Made by a program: the position numbers and the translations under genes. From Insolitispirillum peregrinum (GTDB taxonomy: Bacteria > Pseudomonadota > Alphaproteobacteria > Rhodospirillales > Rhodospirillaceae): a stretch of DNA of 64,000 bases. Positions within the stretch are counted from its first letter, which is position 1, and every line of letters starts with the position of its first letter. Below are positions 7,701 through 16,099 of this stretch, one piece after another. The notes below the pieces were generated by a model, which was not told the origin of the DNA, did not search any database, and saw only the letters and a list, made by a program, of their open reading frames with translations. The DNA lies in assembly GCF_042665255.1 (NCBI RefSeq), contig NZ_JBHTCD010000008.1; one strand, given 5' to 3'.

Positions 7701-8688
7701 CACTCTGCAAGGTCAAATCCACCGCTTCGGGGGAGCCGGAAACGGTCAGGGTCAGACTGCGGGCCAACAGCTGTTGCAGCGCCGGGTCAAGGTTGCTGCC
7801 CGGCGTCAGGGTGCTGTCAAGGCGCAGGCTGCGCGGGTTTTGATGGCCGACAATCCCGACCGTGCCAGTCAGGGCCATCAGGCCGTCGGCTTCGATGTAC
7901 AGCCGTCCATCCCAGTCTTTCAGCGGGCCGTCACCGTTGAGGGTGACCGACAGCGCGGGCAAGCCGGGAACCCCGGCCAACTGGCTGATCAGCCCGCCTT
8001 GCGGCTCGTGAAAGATCAACTCGGCGTGCAGGCGGGTGTCGGCCAGCATGGCCGGGTGCAGGGTGGCCTTCAGATCAAGCGAGGTGCCGCCATCCAGCCG
8101 CTGGCCGTTCAGCGACAGGGTCCAGGCGCCAAAGGCTTCGGAGAGGATGCCACCGTTGAGGGTCAGGTGGGCGGGTTGGCCGATCCACACCTCGGCCAGA
8201 TCAAGATCGGCCAGCGAGATGGCGCGCACACTGACCCGGCGCAACAATCCAATCAGCTCCGGCGACAGCGGCGGCGCATCCGTGGCCTCGGTGGTGGTCT
8301 CGGGTACTGCCGGAGCCGCCACCGGCGGTCGCTCGAGGCGCAGATGCCCCAGCGCCAGACTGTCGATATCCAGCTTGCCCGCCAGCAGGGCCGATGGTTG
8401 CCAGGCCAGCGTCACCTGATCAAGGCTCAACCACACTCCGGCGCTGTCGCGCAGGTGAATGTCTTCGAGGTGCAGTTCACTGACCAGCGAGCCATCAATC
8501 TGGCCGACGCTGACATCAGGGGCAAAGGCCAGCCCCTGCCGCAAGGCCCAGCGCGTCCCCATCGGGGTTGCCACCACCGTGGCGACAGCGGCAAGGGCAA
8601 ACAGGATGATCGCCAGCAGCAGCAGCGGGATCGCCCACAGGGGATGCAGGCGACGGCGGGGAGTGATCGGGGCCTGTGCGCTGCTCAT
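4735..8688 (-). CDS. tamB: Translocation and assembly module protein TamB
   Basis: A 1,317-residue protein with one N-terminal membrane anchor (about residues 17-40, LWAIPLLLLAIILFALAAV), a very long repetitive beta-rich body, and a C-terminal DUF490 domain ending in GADVGLNYKFDY. TamB bridges the periplasm from the inner membrane to the TamA barrel and takes part in outer-membrane protein or phospholipid transport. The start is the ATG at 8688, one base after the tamA TAA, so the two genes are translationally coupled; the longer frame upstream lies inside tamA. The stop TAG abuts a REP-like element. A 490-codon frame on the other strand (7438-8910) is a codon-bias shadow. Confidence 0.93.
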   Translation of the reverse strand: MSSAQAPITPRRRLHPLWAIPLLLLAIILFALAAVATVVATPMGTRWALRQGLAFAPDVSVGQIDGSLVSELHLEDIHLRDSAGVWLSLDQVTLAWQPSALLAGKLDIDSLALGHLRLERPPVAAPAVPETTTEATDAPPLSPELIGLLRRVSVRAISLADLDLAEVWIGQPAHLTLNGGILSEAFGAWTLSLNGQRLDGGTSLDLKATLHPAMLADTRLHAELIFHEPQGGLISQLAGVPGLPALSVTLNGDGPLKDWDGRLYIEADGLMALTGTVGIVGHQNPRSLRLDSTLTPGSNLDPALQQLLARSLTLTVSGSPEAVDLTLQSEGQQTAVDSLTAKAHLDLKDGITATLSTTASGFTPALAERLNLNADASIRADGSVQGQTSLTLTGPNSGVAAADALLGPQATFSTRYHLGASTLSLSELRFNGGNGQGIQINGQSTLTLATQALAADLAVRLPTLTPVLASVGVTGRGSLDIPLQISGTASAPQVKGTLTGSAIEAEGIPVSELSLPFEASPTAVSLQQARLMVAGIAAELAAQGDLSTPQPKIQARMRASLQQPDALRQATGITVAANTLAADLTVTPSTNGQAKLTLNGKTIRVTPAGGEPVMLQSLAVNATVDDLLTAPAAKVSLDAQGLSVGGQTIHNVTLQASRAAKGAIQATVAVAGQQPHPLALSLALAWPGQPQAPLTVQTLDARFDRHHLRSTAPWSVALPGMGASDGWSLNNARLAVDSGSLTIDGGVKVGAIRLTIAADALPLSLAEIAVPAFPLQGTLSTHLSLQGPLARNGQGIRGTWSLTSSDIAAPETGLKGIQLALSGTIAGQQMTADGQIRGFGTTPATLSASLPLTFDGNGVPAIPSSRPLKADLAWSGDLGRLWALVPLDGHRLSGEMEVQASVSGTLAKPVFSGSAHARKGRYENGEWGTVLSALTLDASLQEDGQITAALNGTDGGKGQLKGSLRFVPQKGASPLVEADFTAQQAAVVRRDDLQASIDAAIQYRGSLSEGSVSGKVTTRGAEVRLNNRLGGGVRTLPVRELHRASAGLPPVQVVEEKSGDTHIALAVTVDIPGQIFVRGNGLESEWKGNLAINGTAAAPVVVGDLSVVRGTIDLIGKTFTFTKGIVAFQGGERIDPALTIVTSNTGSDLTALVEIGGFASKPTLSLTSSPALPQDEVLSRVLFGRKPGQLSAGQAISLAQAAASMASFNSGGGGSKGGLLSGGLDITGMLRSSLGLDVVSFGGGGSSDSSSSDSTSAASVEVGKYVADGVYVGVEQGASAGSSGVKVEVQLTPRVSVETKASGAAGADVGLNYKFDY

Positions 8689-8689
8689 G

Positions 8690-10510
8690 TTAAAAAGCCT
8701 GTCCCAAAGATACGTAAAGCTGCCATGCATTATCAACGCCGGGGCGGCGGTCCAGCGGCATGGCAACGTCCAGCCGGACCGGGCCGACCGGGCTGTAGTA
8801 GCGCACCCCCAAACCGGCCCCCCACAGCAGGCCCTGCCCAAAGTCTGGCTGGTTGCCGTCAAAGGCCCGACCGCCTTCGACAAAGGGCACCAGCCCGATG
8901 CTGTCGGTGATCTTCATGCGCAGTTCAAAGCCGGTTTCGATCACCGACTTGCCGCCAACCGGATCACCGGCGCTATCGACGTCGCCGGCCAGTTGATAGC
9001 CATAGCCACGCACCGAGCCGCCGCCACCAGCATAGAACCGTTTATCCGCCGGGACACTGGTGCGCGAACCACCCAAAATCGAACCAACCCCTCCCCGAAC
9101 GGCAAAGACATAGTCCTGGGCCTCGTCAAGCGGCAGATAGGCACTGCCGTCAAGGCGGGACGAGACAAAGGTGACCGGGCCTTCGTGGAAACCGGTATAG
9201 GGGATTACCGATGCCGACAGCTTGAAACCCGACCGTGGATCAAGGAGGTCGCTGGTGCCGTCATAGCGCAGCCCCAGCGGCGCCCCGATCAGCGAGGAGT
9301 CATGCTGTCCGTCGGTGTCGGTGATGCTGGCCTGATCGAACGTGGCTCCGACACTGGCCCGCCATTGCCGGTTCAGCGGGCGGGTCAGACTGGCGGCCAG
9401 CGCAAGAGCGGTCTTGTCGTAGGCATCAAGGCTTTCCTCTGACAGCACCGCCGAGGCGGTGCCGCTTTGGCCCCGCCGCCAGAAATTCGGCTTGGTGAGG
9501 GTCGAGGACAGCGAGGAAATGCTTTGACCCCACTTGGCTTCGGTTTTGAAGTCTTCGGCCTCGCCCAGCAGGTTGCGGTGCTCCCAATAGGCATTCACCG
9601 ATGGCCCCAGCGAGGTGGAATACGACGTGCCTGCCCCCAGCGACCGCTGGTCTGCTTCGCGCACCCGCACGGTGATCGGGACATTTTCTCCGGCGACTGT
9701 CGGCGGCGGGGCGCTGATGGTGATGCTGTCGAACAGCCCGCTGGACAGCAGGGTGCGGCGATAGTCTTCCAGTTTGGAGGCATCCCAGCGGGTGCCGGGC
9801 GGCCAAGGGATCAGGCTGCGCAGATAGGACTCCTTGACCCGCTCCAGCCCTTCGTACTGCATTTCGCCAAAGTGGGCTTCGGGGCCGAGATCGACCACCA
9901 GACGGGCAGACAGGGTTTGTGCCTGATGGTCAACGGTAAAGGTCTGCTCGCTGATCTGCGATGCCGGATACCCGCGTTGACGCAACAGCTCGCGCAGGTG
10001 CTCGACTGCCGCCAGCATGGTTTCCGCCTGCGCCGGGCTGTCGGGCTTCAGGCCGACCTGTTCGGCGGCTTGCGGGCTGTCATAATCGGCCTGCGGGCGA
10101 TAGTCGACATCAAACGCCTGAATTTTATAGACCGGCCCGGCCTTGATGCGCAGGGCCACTTTGGCCGGGTTGTCGCGGCTGTCGACCATCGGCTGGATGG
10201 TGGCACCATAATATCCGGCGCTGTGCAGCACATCCAGCAGGTGGCTGGCGTCGTCTTCGGCGCGGCGATGCAGGGCAAAGAGGGTGGCGGGCGGGTCATC
10301 CTGCAATCGCAACAGGCGCGACTGCGGCTCCAGCAAGGCGCGGACCTCGGCGGGCAACGGCTCGCTCTGGCCTTCGGGGATGGTCAGCTCTGCCTGATAG
10401 GTCGCCTTGGGCAGCTCGTCTTCGGCGTGCGCGGGCTGGCCGCGGCCTGTGACCAACAGGATGCAGCATACAACGACGATGGCGGAAAGGCGGAGCGACC
10501 GCAGGGTCAT
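8690..10510 (-). CDS. tamA: Outer membrane assembly factor TamA (BamA/Omp85 family)
   Basis: A 606-residue Omp85-type protein. A signal peptide (residues 1 to about 29, ending QPAHA) is followed by POTRA-like domains to about residue 270 and a C-terminal 16-strand-type barrel. The conserved barrel motif appears as GGGGSVRGYGYQ and the protein ends with a phenylalanine (SLGQAF), as expected for an outer-membrane beta-signal. With TamB it forms the TAM complex. The gene is divergent from the CoA-binding/MetY fusion. The 247-bp gap upstream (10511-10757) holds short GC-rich repeats (CCCCGGGAACAGGG, CCCCCGGAACAGGGG) but no recognised promoter or riboswitch. Confidence 0.93.
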   Translation of the reverse strand: MTLRSLRLSAIVVVCCILLVTGRGQPAHAEDELPKATYQAELTIPEGQSEPLPAEVRALLEPQSRLLRLQDDPPATLFALHRRAEDDASHLLDVLHSAGYYGATIQPMVDSRDNPAKVALRIKAGPVYKIQAFDVDYRPQADYDSPQAAEQVGLKPDSPAQAETMLAAVEHLRELLRQRGYPASQISEQTFTVDHQAQTLSARLVVDLGPEAHFGEMQYEGLERVKESYLRSLIPWPPGTRWDASKLEDYRRTLLSSGLFDSITISAPPPTVAGENVPITVRVREADQRSLGAGTSYSTSLGPSVNAYWEHRNLLGEAEDFKTEAKWGQSISSLSSTLTKPNFWRRGQSGTASAVLSEESLDAYDKTALALAASLTRPLNRQWRASVGATFDQASITDTDGQHDSSLIGAPLGLRYDGTSDLLDPRSGFKLSASVIPYTGFHEGPVTFVSSRLDGSAYLPLDEAQDYVFAVRGGVGSILGGSRTSVPADKRFYAGGGGSVRGYGYQLAGDVDSAGDPVGGKSVIETGFELRMKITDSIGLVPFVEGGRAFDGNQPDFGQGLLWGAGLGVRYYSPVGPVRLDVAMPLDRRPGVDNAWQLYVSLGQAF

Positions 10511-10757
10511 GCAAAGACCTTCGTTCTGATCATGGTAGGGTGACTGGAGGAGGAACAGGCTGTTCTGCCTTGATATAAGTGCACTCTTTGCAGGCCCCGA
10601 AGCAAGGGCTTCTCCCCGGGAACAGGGTAATGGCCCCCGGAACAGGGGACCAGAAGAAATATTCTGTTTTTCTGAAGAGTCAGATACAGTCGCTCAACAG
10701 TTTCTTTTGAAACGACACCGATGCTGTCATAGAGCCGATCCCGGAGACGTCCTGAGC

Positions 10758-12611
10758 ATGCCTTTCCTTCATCATCCCGACCTGCTGCCCGAAGACCCGA
10801 CGGCTCCGATCCCCTATCCTGACGGCTATCTGCGCGCCATCTTGTCATCGGTGCGGACCATTGCTCTGGTGGGGGCGTCGGCCAACAGCAATCGCCCCAG
10901 CCACTTTGTGATGAAGTATTTGCAGGAAAAGGGCTATCGGGTGATACCGGTCAATCCGGGGCAGGCGGGCAAGGAGATTTTGGGCGAGCCGTGTTACGGC
11001 AGTCTGGCCGACATTCCCGAGCGGTTCGAGATGGTCGACATCTTTCGCGCCTCCGAGGCCGCTGCCGGGGTGACCGATGAAGCGATTGCGCTGGCGGCGC
11101 ACAAGGGTATCCACGTCATCTGGATGCAGTTGTCCGTTCGCCACGACGAAGCCGCCCACCGGGCCGAACAGGCCGGGTTGCAGGTGGTGATGAACCGCTG
11201 TCCCAAGATCGAGTTCGGGCGTCTGTGTGGCGAGCTGTCATGGTCGGGGGTCAACACCGGCATCATCTCGTCGCGGGTGCGCACAGCGCCGAAGGATGGC
11301 AGCACCCCGCATGGGCGCAGTGCTGCCGATGGTCTGGAGGATTGCGGCTTTGAAACCCGCGCTGTCCATGCCGGGGCCTCGCCCGATCCGGTGACCGGGG
11401 CGCGCATCACTCCGATTTACCAGACCTCTTCGTATGTGTTCGAGGACTCCGACCATGCGGCGAGCCTGTTCAACCTGCATACCTTTGGTCATGTCTATTC
11501 GCGGATGAGCAATCCGACCGTCAGCGTGCTGGAAGAACGGGTGGCCAATCTGGAAGGTGGCCGGGCAGCGGTGGCCTGTGCCTCGGGGCATGCGGCGCAG
11601 TTTCTGACCTTCTTTACCTTGCTGGAGCCAGGCGACGAGTTTCTGGCCTCGCGCAATCTTTATGGTGGCTCGGTCACCCAGTTCAGTCAGAGCTTTAAAA
11701 AGCTGGGCTGGCACTGCACCTTTATTGATCCGACCGCCCCGGAAACGTTCCGCGCCGCCATTACGCCGCGCACCAAGGCCATTTTCCTCGAAGTCCTCGC
11801 CAATCCGGGCGGGGCGATTGTCGATGTCGAAACCATCGCCTCGATTGCCCACGAGGCTGGCATTCCGCTGATCGTCGATAACACGCTGGCCACGCCGTAT
11901 CTGTGCCGCCCGATTGAATGGGGGGCGGACATCGTGGTCCATTCGACCACCAAGTTCCTGTCTGGTCATGGCAATGCGCTGGGCGGAGTGGTGGTGGAGT
12001 CCGGGCGGTTCAACTGGAGCGCCAGCGACAAGTTCCCCAGCCTGTCCCGGCCCGAGCCTGCCTATCACGGGCTGGTATTCCACGAGACGTTCGGGGATTT
12101 TGCCTTTACCACCAAGGCCCGTGCAGTGGCGTTGCGTGATTTTGGCCCGGCTCTGGCACCGATGAATGCCTTTCTGACCCTGACCGGGATCGAGACCCTG
12201 CATCTGCGGATGGATCGCCATGTCGCCAATGCGCGGGCGGTGGCGACCTTCCTCAGCCAGCATCCGGCGGTGGCGCATGTGTCGTGGGCCGGATTGCCAA
12301 ACAGCCCGCATGCACCGCTGGCGGCCAAATATTTCCCGCTGGGGGCCGGGTCGGTGTTCACCGTCACCCTGAAGGGGGGCTATCAGGCGGGCAAGCGTCT
12401 GGTGGAACGGGTCAAAATCTTTTCGCATCTGGCCAATATCGGCGATACCCGTTCGCTGGTGTTGCATCCTGCCTCTACCACCCACCGCCAGCTCAGCCCG
12501 GAACAGCGGGCCTCGGCGGGTGCAGGGGATGCGGTGGTGCGGCTGTCGATCGGGATCGAACGCGCCGAAGACCTGATCCGTGATCTGGAGCAGGCGCTGG
12601 CAGAAGAGTAA
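10758..12611 (+). CDS. Fusion: CoA-binding domain plus O-acetylhomoserine sulfhydrylase-like enzyme
   Basis: A 617-residue protein from the ATG at 10758 (MPFLHHPD). Residues about 25-150 are a YccU-type CoA-binding Rossmann domain (ALVGASANSNRPSHFVMKYL, GYRVIPVNPG, KGIHVIWMQ, MNRCPKIEFGR). Residues about 195-617 are a complete Cys/Met-metabolism PLP enzyme of the MetY class: FETRAVHAG, YSRMSNPTV, ALEGG-like LEGGRAAVA, and the PLP lysine K399 in HSTTKFLSGHG. MetY condenses O-acetylhomoserine with sulfide to give homocysteine. The two domains are normally separate proteins, often adjacent genes in alphaproteobacteria. The join (residues 150-195) shows no stop or frame change. The CoA-binding part might sense acyl-CoA or a metabolite, but this is unproven. 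Confidence 0.85.
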   Translation: MPFLHHPDLLPEDPTAPIPYPDGYLRAILSSVRTIALVGASANSNRPSHFVMKYLQEKGYRVIPVNPGQAGKEILGEPCYGSLADIPERFEMVDIFRASEAAAGVTDEAIALAAHKGIHVIWMQLSVRHDEAAHRAEQAGLQVVMNRCPKIEFGRLCGELSWSGVNTGIISSRVRTAPKDGSTPHGRSAADGLEDCGFETRAVHAGASPDPVTGARITPIYQTSSYVFEDSDHAASLFNLHTFGHVYSRMSNPTVSVLEERVANLEGGRAAVACASGHAAQFLTFFTLLEPGDEFLASRNLYGGSVTQFSQSFKKLGWHCTFIDPTAPETFRAAITPRTKAIFLEVLANPGGAIVDVETIASIAHEAGIPLIVDNTLATPYLCRPIEWGADIVVHSTTKFLSGHGNALGGVVVESGRFNWSASDKFPSLSRPEPAYHGLVFHETFGDFAFTTKARAVALRDFGPALAPMNAFLTLTGIETLHLRMDRHVANARAVATFLSQHPAVAHVSWAGLPNSPHAPLAAKYFPLGAGSVFTVTLKGGYQAGKRLVERVKIFSHLANIGDTRSLVLHPASTTHRQLSPEQRASAGAGDAVVRLSIGIERAEDLIRDLEQALAEE

Positions 12612-12630
12612 CGCCTGTCCTGCATCCCCC

Positions 12631-12680
12631 AAAAAAAGGCGGCCATCCTCTTGTGATTCAAAGGTGATAAGGGGATGGCC
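12631..12680 (-). terminator. rpoH terminator
   Basis: GGCCATCCTCTT (12641-12652) pairs with AAGGGGATGGCC (12669-12680) with one mismatch. On the minus strand the stem is followed by GCCTTTTTTT, a seven-T tract, so it terminates rpoH. It lies between the convergent metY fusion and rpoH. Confidence 0.75.
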
Positions 12681-12714
12681 CGCAGGTGAGGGAGGTGCAG
12701 ACAGACTGTGCTTT

Positions 12715-13608
12715 TTATTGACAGACGGTATCGGGTGCCTGATCGGCGGGCAGGGTTGCCAGCATTTGCAGGCGCAGTTTTTCAAAGGCGCGGGCTTCGA
12801 TCTGGCGGACCCGTTCGCGTGAAATGCCAAACCGCTGGCTGAGGTCCTCGAGCGTGGTCGGGGTGTCGCGCAGGCGACGTTCGGTCAGAATGGCCTGTTC
12901 CCGTGGGTTCAAGGTACTGATGCCCTGTTGCAGCAGGTTGCGCAAGGCACCGGCGTGTTGTTGTTCGGCCAGAACGCTTTCCTGATCGGACCCTTCGTCG
13001 GCCAGCAGGTCCTGCCATTCCCCTTGTCCCACCACACTCAGCGGAACATTCAGCGAGCGGTCAGGAGACGACAGTCGGCGGTCCATGTTGACCACTTCGT
13101 AATCGGGCACGTCCAGCTTGGTCGCAATACGGTCGATGATGTCAGCGGGCAGATCGCCGCTGTCGAGGTGCGACATCTGTTGCTTCACCTTGCGCAGGTT
13201 GAAGAACAGCTTCTTCTGCGCGGCGGTGGTGCCGATTTTGACCAGCGACCACGAATGCAGGATGTATTCCTGAATCGCCGCCCGGATCCACCACATCGAA
13301 TAGGTAGCAAGGCGATAGCCCTTGTCCGGGTCAAAGCGGCGGATGGCCCGCAAAAGCCCAATGTTTCCCTCGGAAATAACTTCGCCCAGCGGCAGGCCGT
13401 AACCGCGATAGCCAACAGCAATCCGCGCCACAAGACGCAGGTGGCTGGTCACCAGACGATGCATGGCGGCCGGATCATCCGCGCCAAGGAAACGCCGCGC
13501 CAGATCCAGTTCTTCGTCTGGTTCAAGGAGCGGGAACTGCTGAATTTCTCGCATGTACCGACCCAGATTGCTGTTCGGGTCGGATTTGGTCATCGCAACT
13601 CTTGTCAT
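12715..13608 (-). CDS. rpoH: Heat-shock sigma factor RpoH (sigma-32)
   Basis: A 297-residue sigma-70-family protein. It has the RpoH box [10 protein letters not shown], region 2 with [15 protein letters not shown], and region 4 with [27 protein letters not shown]. It directs RNA polymerase to heat-shock promoters. The ATG at 13608 is preceded by AGGTAGGTGCACC, a good ribosome site; a second in-frame ATG follows five codons later. The open frame extends about 46 codons upstream, but that part is leader sequence carrying the predicted promoter. Alphaproteobacteria often carry more than one rpoH, so this may be one of several. Confidence 0.93.
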   Translation of the reverse strand: MTRVAMTKSDPNSNLGRYMREIQQFPLLEPDEELDLARRFLGADDPAAMHRLVTSHLRLVARIAVGYRGYGLPLGEVISEGNIGLLRAIRRFDPDKGYRLATYSMWWIRAAIQEYILHSWSLVKIGTTAAQKKLFFNLRKVKQQMSHLDSGDLPADIIDRIATKLDVPDYEVVNMDRRLSSPDRSLNVPLSVVGQGEWQDLLADEGSDQESVLAEQQHAGALRNLLQQGISTLNPREQAILTERRLRDTPTTLEDLSQRFGISRERVRQIEARAFEKLRLQMLATLPADQAPDTVCQ

Positions 13609-13703
13609 GGTGCACCTACCTGTCGCTTTTGCTTTTTTGGGCTTCTCCCGGCGAGGGTTGTCCAGACCGCCGCAAGGAGAAGTAAGGTAGTGGGTGCCTC
13701 GTG

Positions 13704-13746
13704 TTATTCTTGAGGAAAAGAATAAGCTAATTGGACCGCTTGGCAA
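13704..13746 (-). promoter_or_regulatory. Candidate sigma-70-type promoter and overlapping palindrome upstream of rpoH
   Basis: On the minus strand, TTGCCA (13746-13741) and TATTCT (13724-13719) are separated by 16 bp, a fair -35/-10 pair about 110 bp before the rpoH ATG. The -10 overlaps a perfect 8-bp inverted repeat, TTATTCTT-GAGGAA-AAGAATAA (13704-13725), which could be an operator. Both calls come from sequence resemblance only. Confidence 0.45.
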
Positions 13747-13770
13747 GCTGTAAAGTCACTTTTATGCATA

Positions 13771-13810
13771 TAAAAATATACCGCACTGCAGTAATTGCGG
13801 TGCGGTATAT
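13771..13810 (-). terminator. Terminator after the RluD-type gene
   Basis: ATATACCGCAC (13776-13786) and GTGCGGTATAT (13800-13810) form a perfect 11-bp stem. On the minus strand it is followed by TTTTTATATG. It separates the pseudouridine synthase gene from rpoH, so rpoH probably has its own promoter. Confidence 0.8.
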
Positions 13811-13858
13811 TGTCTGTATTTTGAAAATAAAGGGAAAACGTGGCTTTTGAAATGCAAC

Positions 13859-15067
13859 TCAGGGGATCGAGGGCGGCTCGCCCCCCAGACTGCGGACCAG
13901 ATGCGCCATGTCATCAGGCAGCGCAGAGGTGAAACGGACCGCTTCGCCGGTTGCCGGGTGGATGAAGCCCAGCAGCCAGGCATGCAGGGCCTGACGGGCG
14001 AAACCGCTGACACAGGTGGCGGCTTCGTCTGTTAACCCCTTGCGACGCTTGCTTTGTTGCCCATAAACCGGATCGCCGATCAGCGGATGGCCCAGATGGG
14101 TCATGTGGACGCGAATCTGGTGGGTGCGGCCGGTTGCCAGTCGGCATTCGACCAGACCGGCCGCCCCATCCAGATAACTGGCGATGGTCCGGTAGCGGGT
14201 CAGGGCATGTTTGCCTCCGCGCTGAACAATCGCCATTTTTTGCCGGTTGTGCGGGCTGCGCCCAATGGCACCGGTGATTTCCCCCTGCATGGGGGACGGG
14301 CGGCCCCAGACCACCGCCCAATAGGCCCGTTCCAGCGTATGGGCGGCGAACTGTTCGGTCAGACCATGGTGGGCCTGATCGGTTTTCGCCACCACCAGCA
14401 GGCCGGAGGTATCCTTGTCGATGCGATGGACGATCCCCGGCCGCCGCACGCCACCGATGCCGGACAGGCTGCTGCCGCAATGATGGAGCAGGGCATTGAC
14501 CACCGTCCCGTCCGGGCTGCCTGCTGCCGGATGGACCACCATGCCAGCGGGCTTGTCGATCACGATCAGGTGCTGGTCTTCATAAACCACCGTTAACGGG
14601 ATGTTCTGGGGTTCAGGATCCGCCGGGGCCGCCGCTGGCAGGCAGACGGTGATCGTCTGCCCCGGTTTGACGGCATGGCGGGCGTCCTGTATCAATGCCC
14701 CATCAATGGTAACGTGCCCTTGCTCGATCAGGCTTTTGAGACGGGAGCGCGACACGTCGGGAGCCGCCATCGCCAGCCATTTATCCAGCCGCTGCTGCCC
14801 GTCATCGGCCTTAACGGGGCCAAAGACCATCGGCTCTCCGCTCAGCAGGGCGGCTTCGTCCTCATCCTCTTCGTCACTGGCCTCGGCCTGTTGCGGCTGG
14901 GGGGGCGGGGCGTCAAACAGGGTATCCCACACCGCTGGTGTTTCCGACCACGCCGCTGGCATGTCGGCAGGGTCTATCCGGGAACTGATGGGACGGCGGG
15001 GTTTGCGGGACACGGGATGCTGGCCTTTGTCTGGGGCTGGATCAGTGGATATGGTACCGGGCGGCAC
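13859..15067 (-). CDS. RluD-type 23S rRNA pseudouridine synthase
   Basis: A protein of up to 402 residues. After an acidic, low-complexity N-terminal region of about 85 residues come an S4 RNA-binding domain (QRLDKWLAMAAPDVSRSRLKSLIEQG) and the catalytic domain with HRIDKDTSGLLVV, where the Asp of RID is the nucleophile. TGRTHQIRVH and HPLIGDPVYG are also present. Enzymes of this type isomerise uridines in helix 69 of 23S rRNA. The GTG at 15067 gives the full frame, but the ATG at 14962 (MPAAWSETP) is also possible because the N-terminus is not conserved. Its position upstream of rpoH is common in alphaproteobacteria. Confidence 0.9.
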   Translation of the reverse strand: MPPGTISTDPAPDKGQHPVSRKPRRPISSRIDPADMPAAWSETPAVWDTLFDAPPPQPQQAEASDEEDEDEAALLSGEPMVFGPVKADDGQQRLDKWLAMAAPDVSRSRLKSLIEQGHVTIDGALIQDARHAVKPGQTITVCLPAAAPADPEPQNIPLTVVYEDQHLIVIDKPAGMVVHPAAGSPDGTVVNALLHHCGSSLSGIGGVRRPGIVHRIDKDTSGLLVVAKTDQAHHGLTEQFAAHTLERAYWAVVWGRPSPMQGEITGAIGRSPHNRQKMAIVQRGGKHALTRYRTIASYLDGAAGLVECRLATGRTHQIRVHMTHLGHPLIGDPVYGQQSKRRKGLTDEAATCVSGFARQALHAWLLGFIHPATGEAVRFTSALPDDMAHLVRSLGGEPPSIP

Positions 15068-15087
15068 CGGGGTGTAACAGGAAAAGG

Positions 15088-15504
15088 ATGGAACGGATGA
15101 AGGCGGTCAAGACGCTCGTCGTCTTTATGGGGGTCCTGCTGGTGTTGGGACTGGCATTGCTTGGCTACGGGATGTACTCCAAGGCCGGGCGGGTGGTAAA
15201 GCCCTCTGCGCCTGCGGTGGCGACGGCCAGTGCGGTTTCTCCGGTGGCGGCTCCGGCTGTGGTGCCGGTCGTGGTGGGCAGCTTTGGGGCCGTCGGGCTG
15301 GGGCAGCCTGAGGGCAGCCGGATTGCCGCCAGCCACCTCAATGGCCCGGTGCTGGTGCTGACGGTGGTCGAGGGGGGCTTGCCCGATCGGGTGATCCTGC
15401 TCGATACCGCCGCTGGCGGGGCGATTTTGGGGCAGGTCAGTGTGCAGGGAAGCCCGGCTGCTGCGGCTTCTGCCCCGGTTCCGGTGGTGCCGGTTGCCAA
15501 ATAG
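15088..15504 (+). CDS. Small single-pass membrane protein, Ala/Val/Pro-rich
   Basis: A 138-residue protein with one N-terminal transmembrane segment (about residues 8-28, LVVFMGVLLVLGLALLGYGMY), then a low-complexity linker and a compact predicted periplasmic part (LNGPVLVLTVVEGGLPDRVILLD). It resembles short proteins often found beside RluD genes in alphaproteobacteria (DUF6476-like, from memory). The ATG at 15088 follows AGGAAAAGG; an in-frame ATG nine bases later is equally possible. It is divergent from the RluD-type gene and its 3' end overlaps the JAMM protease gene. Function is unknown. Confidence 0.7.
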   Translation: MERMKAVKTLVVFMGVLLVLGLALLGYGMYSKAGRVVKPSAPAVATASAVSPVAAPAVVPVVVGSFGAVGLGQPEGSRIAASHLNGPVLVLTVVEGGLPDRVILLDTAAGGAILGQVSVQGSPAAAASAPVPVVPVAK

Positions 15505-15943
15505 GGTTGTTCTGGATGCTGCCGTACTGGCGGTGATGGAACCGCATGCCCGTTCTGCATGGCCGGACGAGTGTTGCGGCCTGTTGATCGGGCACCGTTC
15601 ACAAGACGCCGAGCACATCACCCGTGCGGTGCCGATGCCCAATCAGATGGCCCGGACCGGGCAGGCCGGTCGCCTGTTCGAAATTCCGCCGCAAGCCCTG
15701 TTCGATGTTCAGCGGGCCTTGCGCGGGACCGGGGACGAGGTGCTCGGCCATTACCATTCGCATCCGAACGGTCGTCGCGGCCCCAGTCCGCGCGACAGGG
15801 CGGCCATCCATGACCCACAAGCGCTGTGGGGTATTCTGGCCCTGTCCTCGGCAGAGGGCGGGCTGGACTTTGGCTTGTGGCGTCCTGATCCCGCCTGCCT
15901 CTGGCAGGATTTCTGTTTGGTGGACTGGCAGGGAGCCCTGTGA
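15494..15943 (+). CDS. JAMM/MPN-type metalloprotease (Mov34/PAD-1 family)
   Basis: About 149 residues with the JAMM zinc signature: an upstream Glu in DECCGLLIG, then HYHSHPNGRRGPSPRD, giving H-x-H and S-x-x-D. Bacterial relatives cleave isopeptide or C-terminal amide bonds on ubiquitin-like or sulfur-carrier proteins, or act on other small substrates. The start is uncertain: TTG at 15494 overlaps the preceding gene by 11 bp, and the first ATG (15536) would remove about 14 residues. No sulfur-carrier (ThiS/MoaD) gene is adjacent. Confidence 0.8.
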   Translation: MPNRVVLDAAVLAVMEPHARSAWPDECCGLLIGHRSQDAEHITRAVPMPNQMARTGQAGRLFEIPPQALFDVQRALRGTGDEVLGHYHSHPNGRRGPSPRDRAAIHDPQALWGILALSSAEGGLDFGLWRPDPACLWQDFCLVDWQGAL

Positions 15944-16099
15944 TCAGAACATGGGCAGGTCGCAGACCCCGAACAGTGGGGAGGCAAATCAATGCGGGAA
16001 AGGATGGAAAGCGGTACAGCAAAGGACTATGGTAAGGGCGACTGCGTTTTCTGACGGCTGTCCCACTTTGTGCCCATTCGTTGTTTTACTGGACATCTG

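Noticed and set aside
7438..8910. 490-codon plus-strand frame opposite tamB and tamA
   Set aside because: Low-complexity Gln/Arg/Gly translation that crosses the boundary of two real genes; a codon-bias shadow.
10511..10757. SAM-type riboswitch upstream of the MetY fusion
   Set aside because: I looked for the SAM-II layout common before alphaproteobacterial methionine genes and could not find its conserved segments; only short GC-rich repeats are present.
11238..12830. 530-codon minus-strand frame opposite the metY fusion
   Set aside because: Shadow of the MetY coding strand, running into the rpoH terminator; no plausible product.
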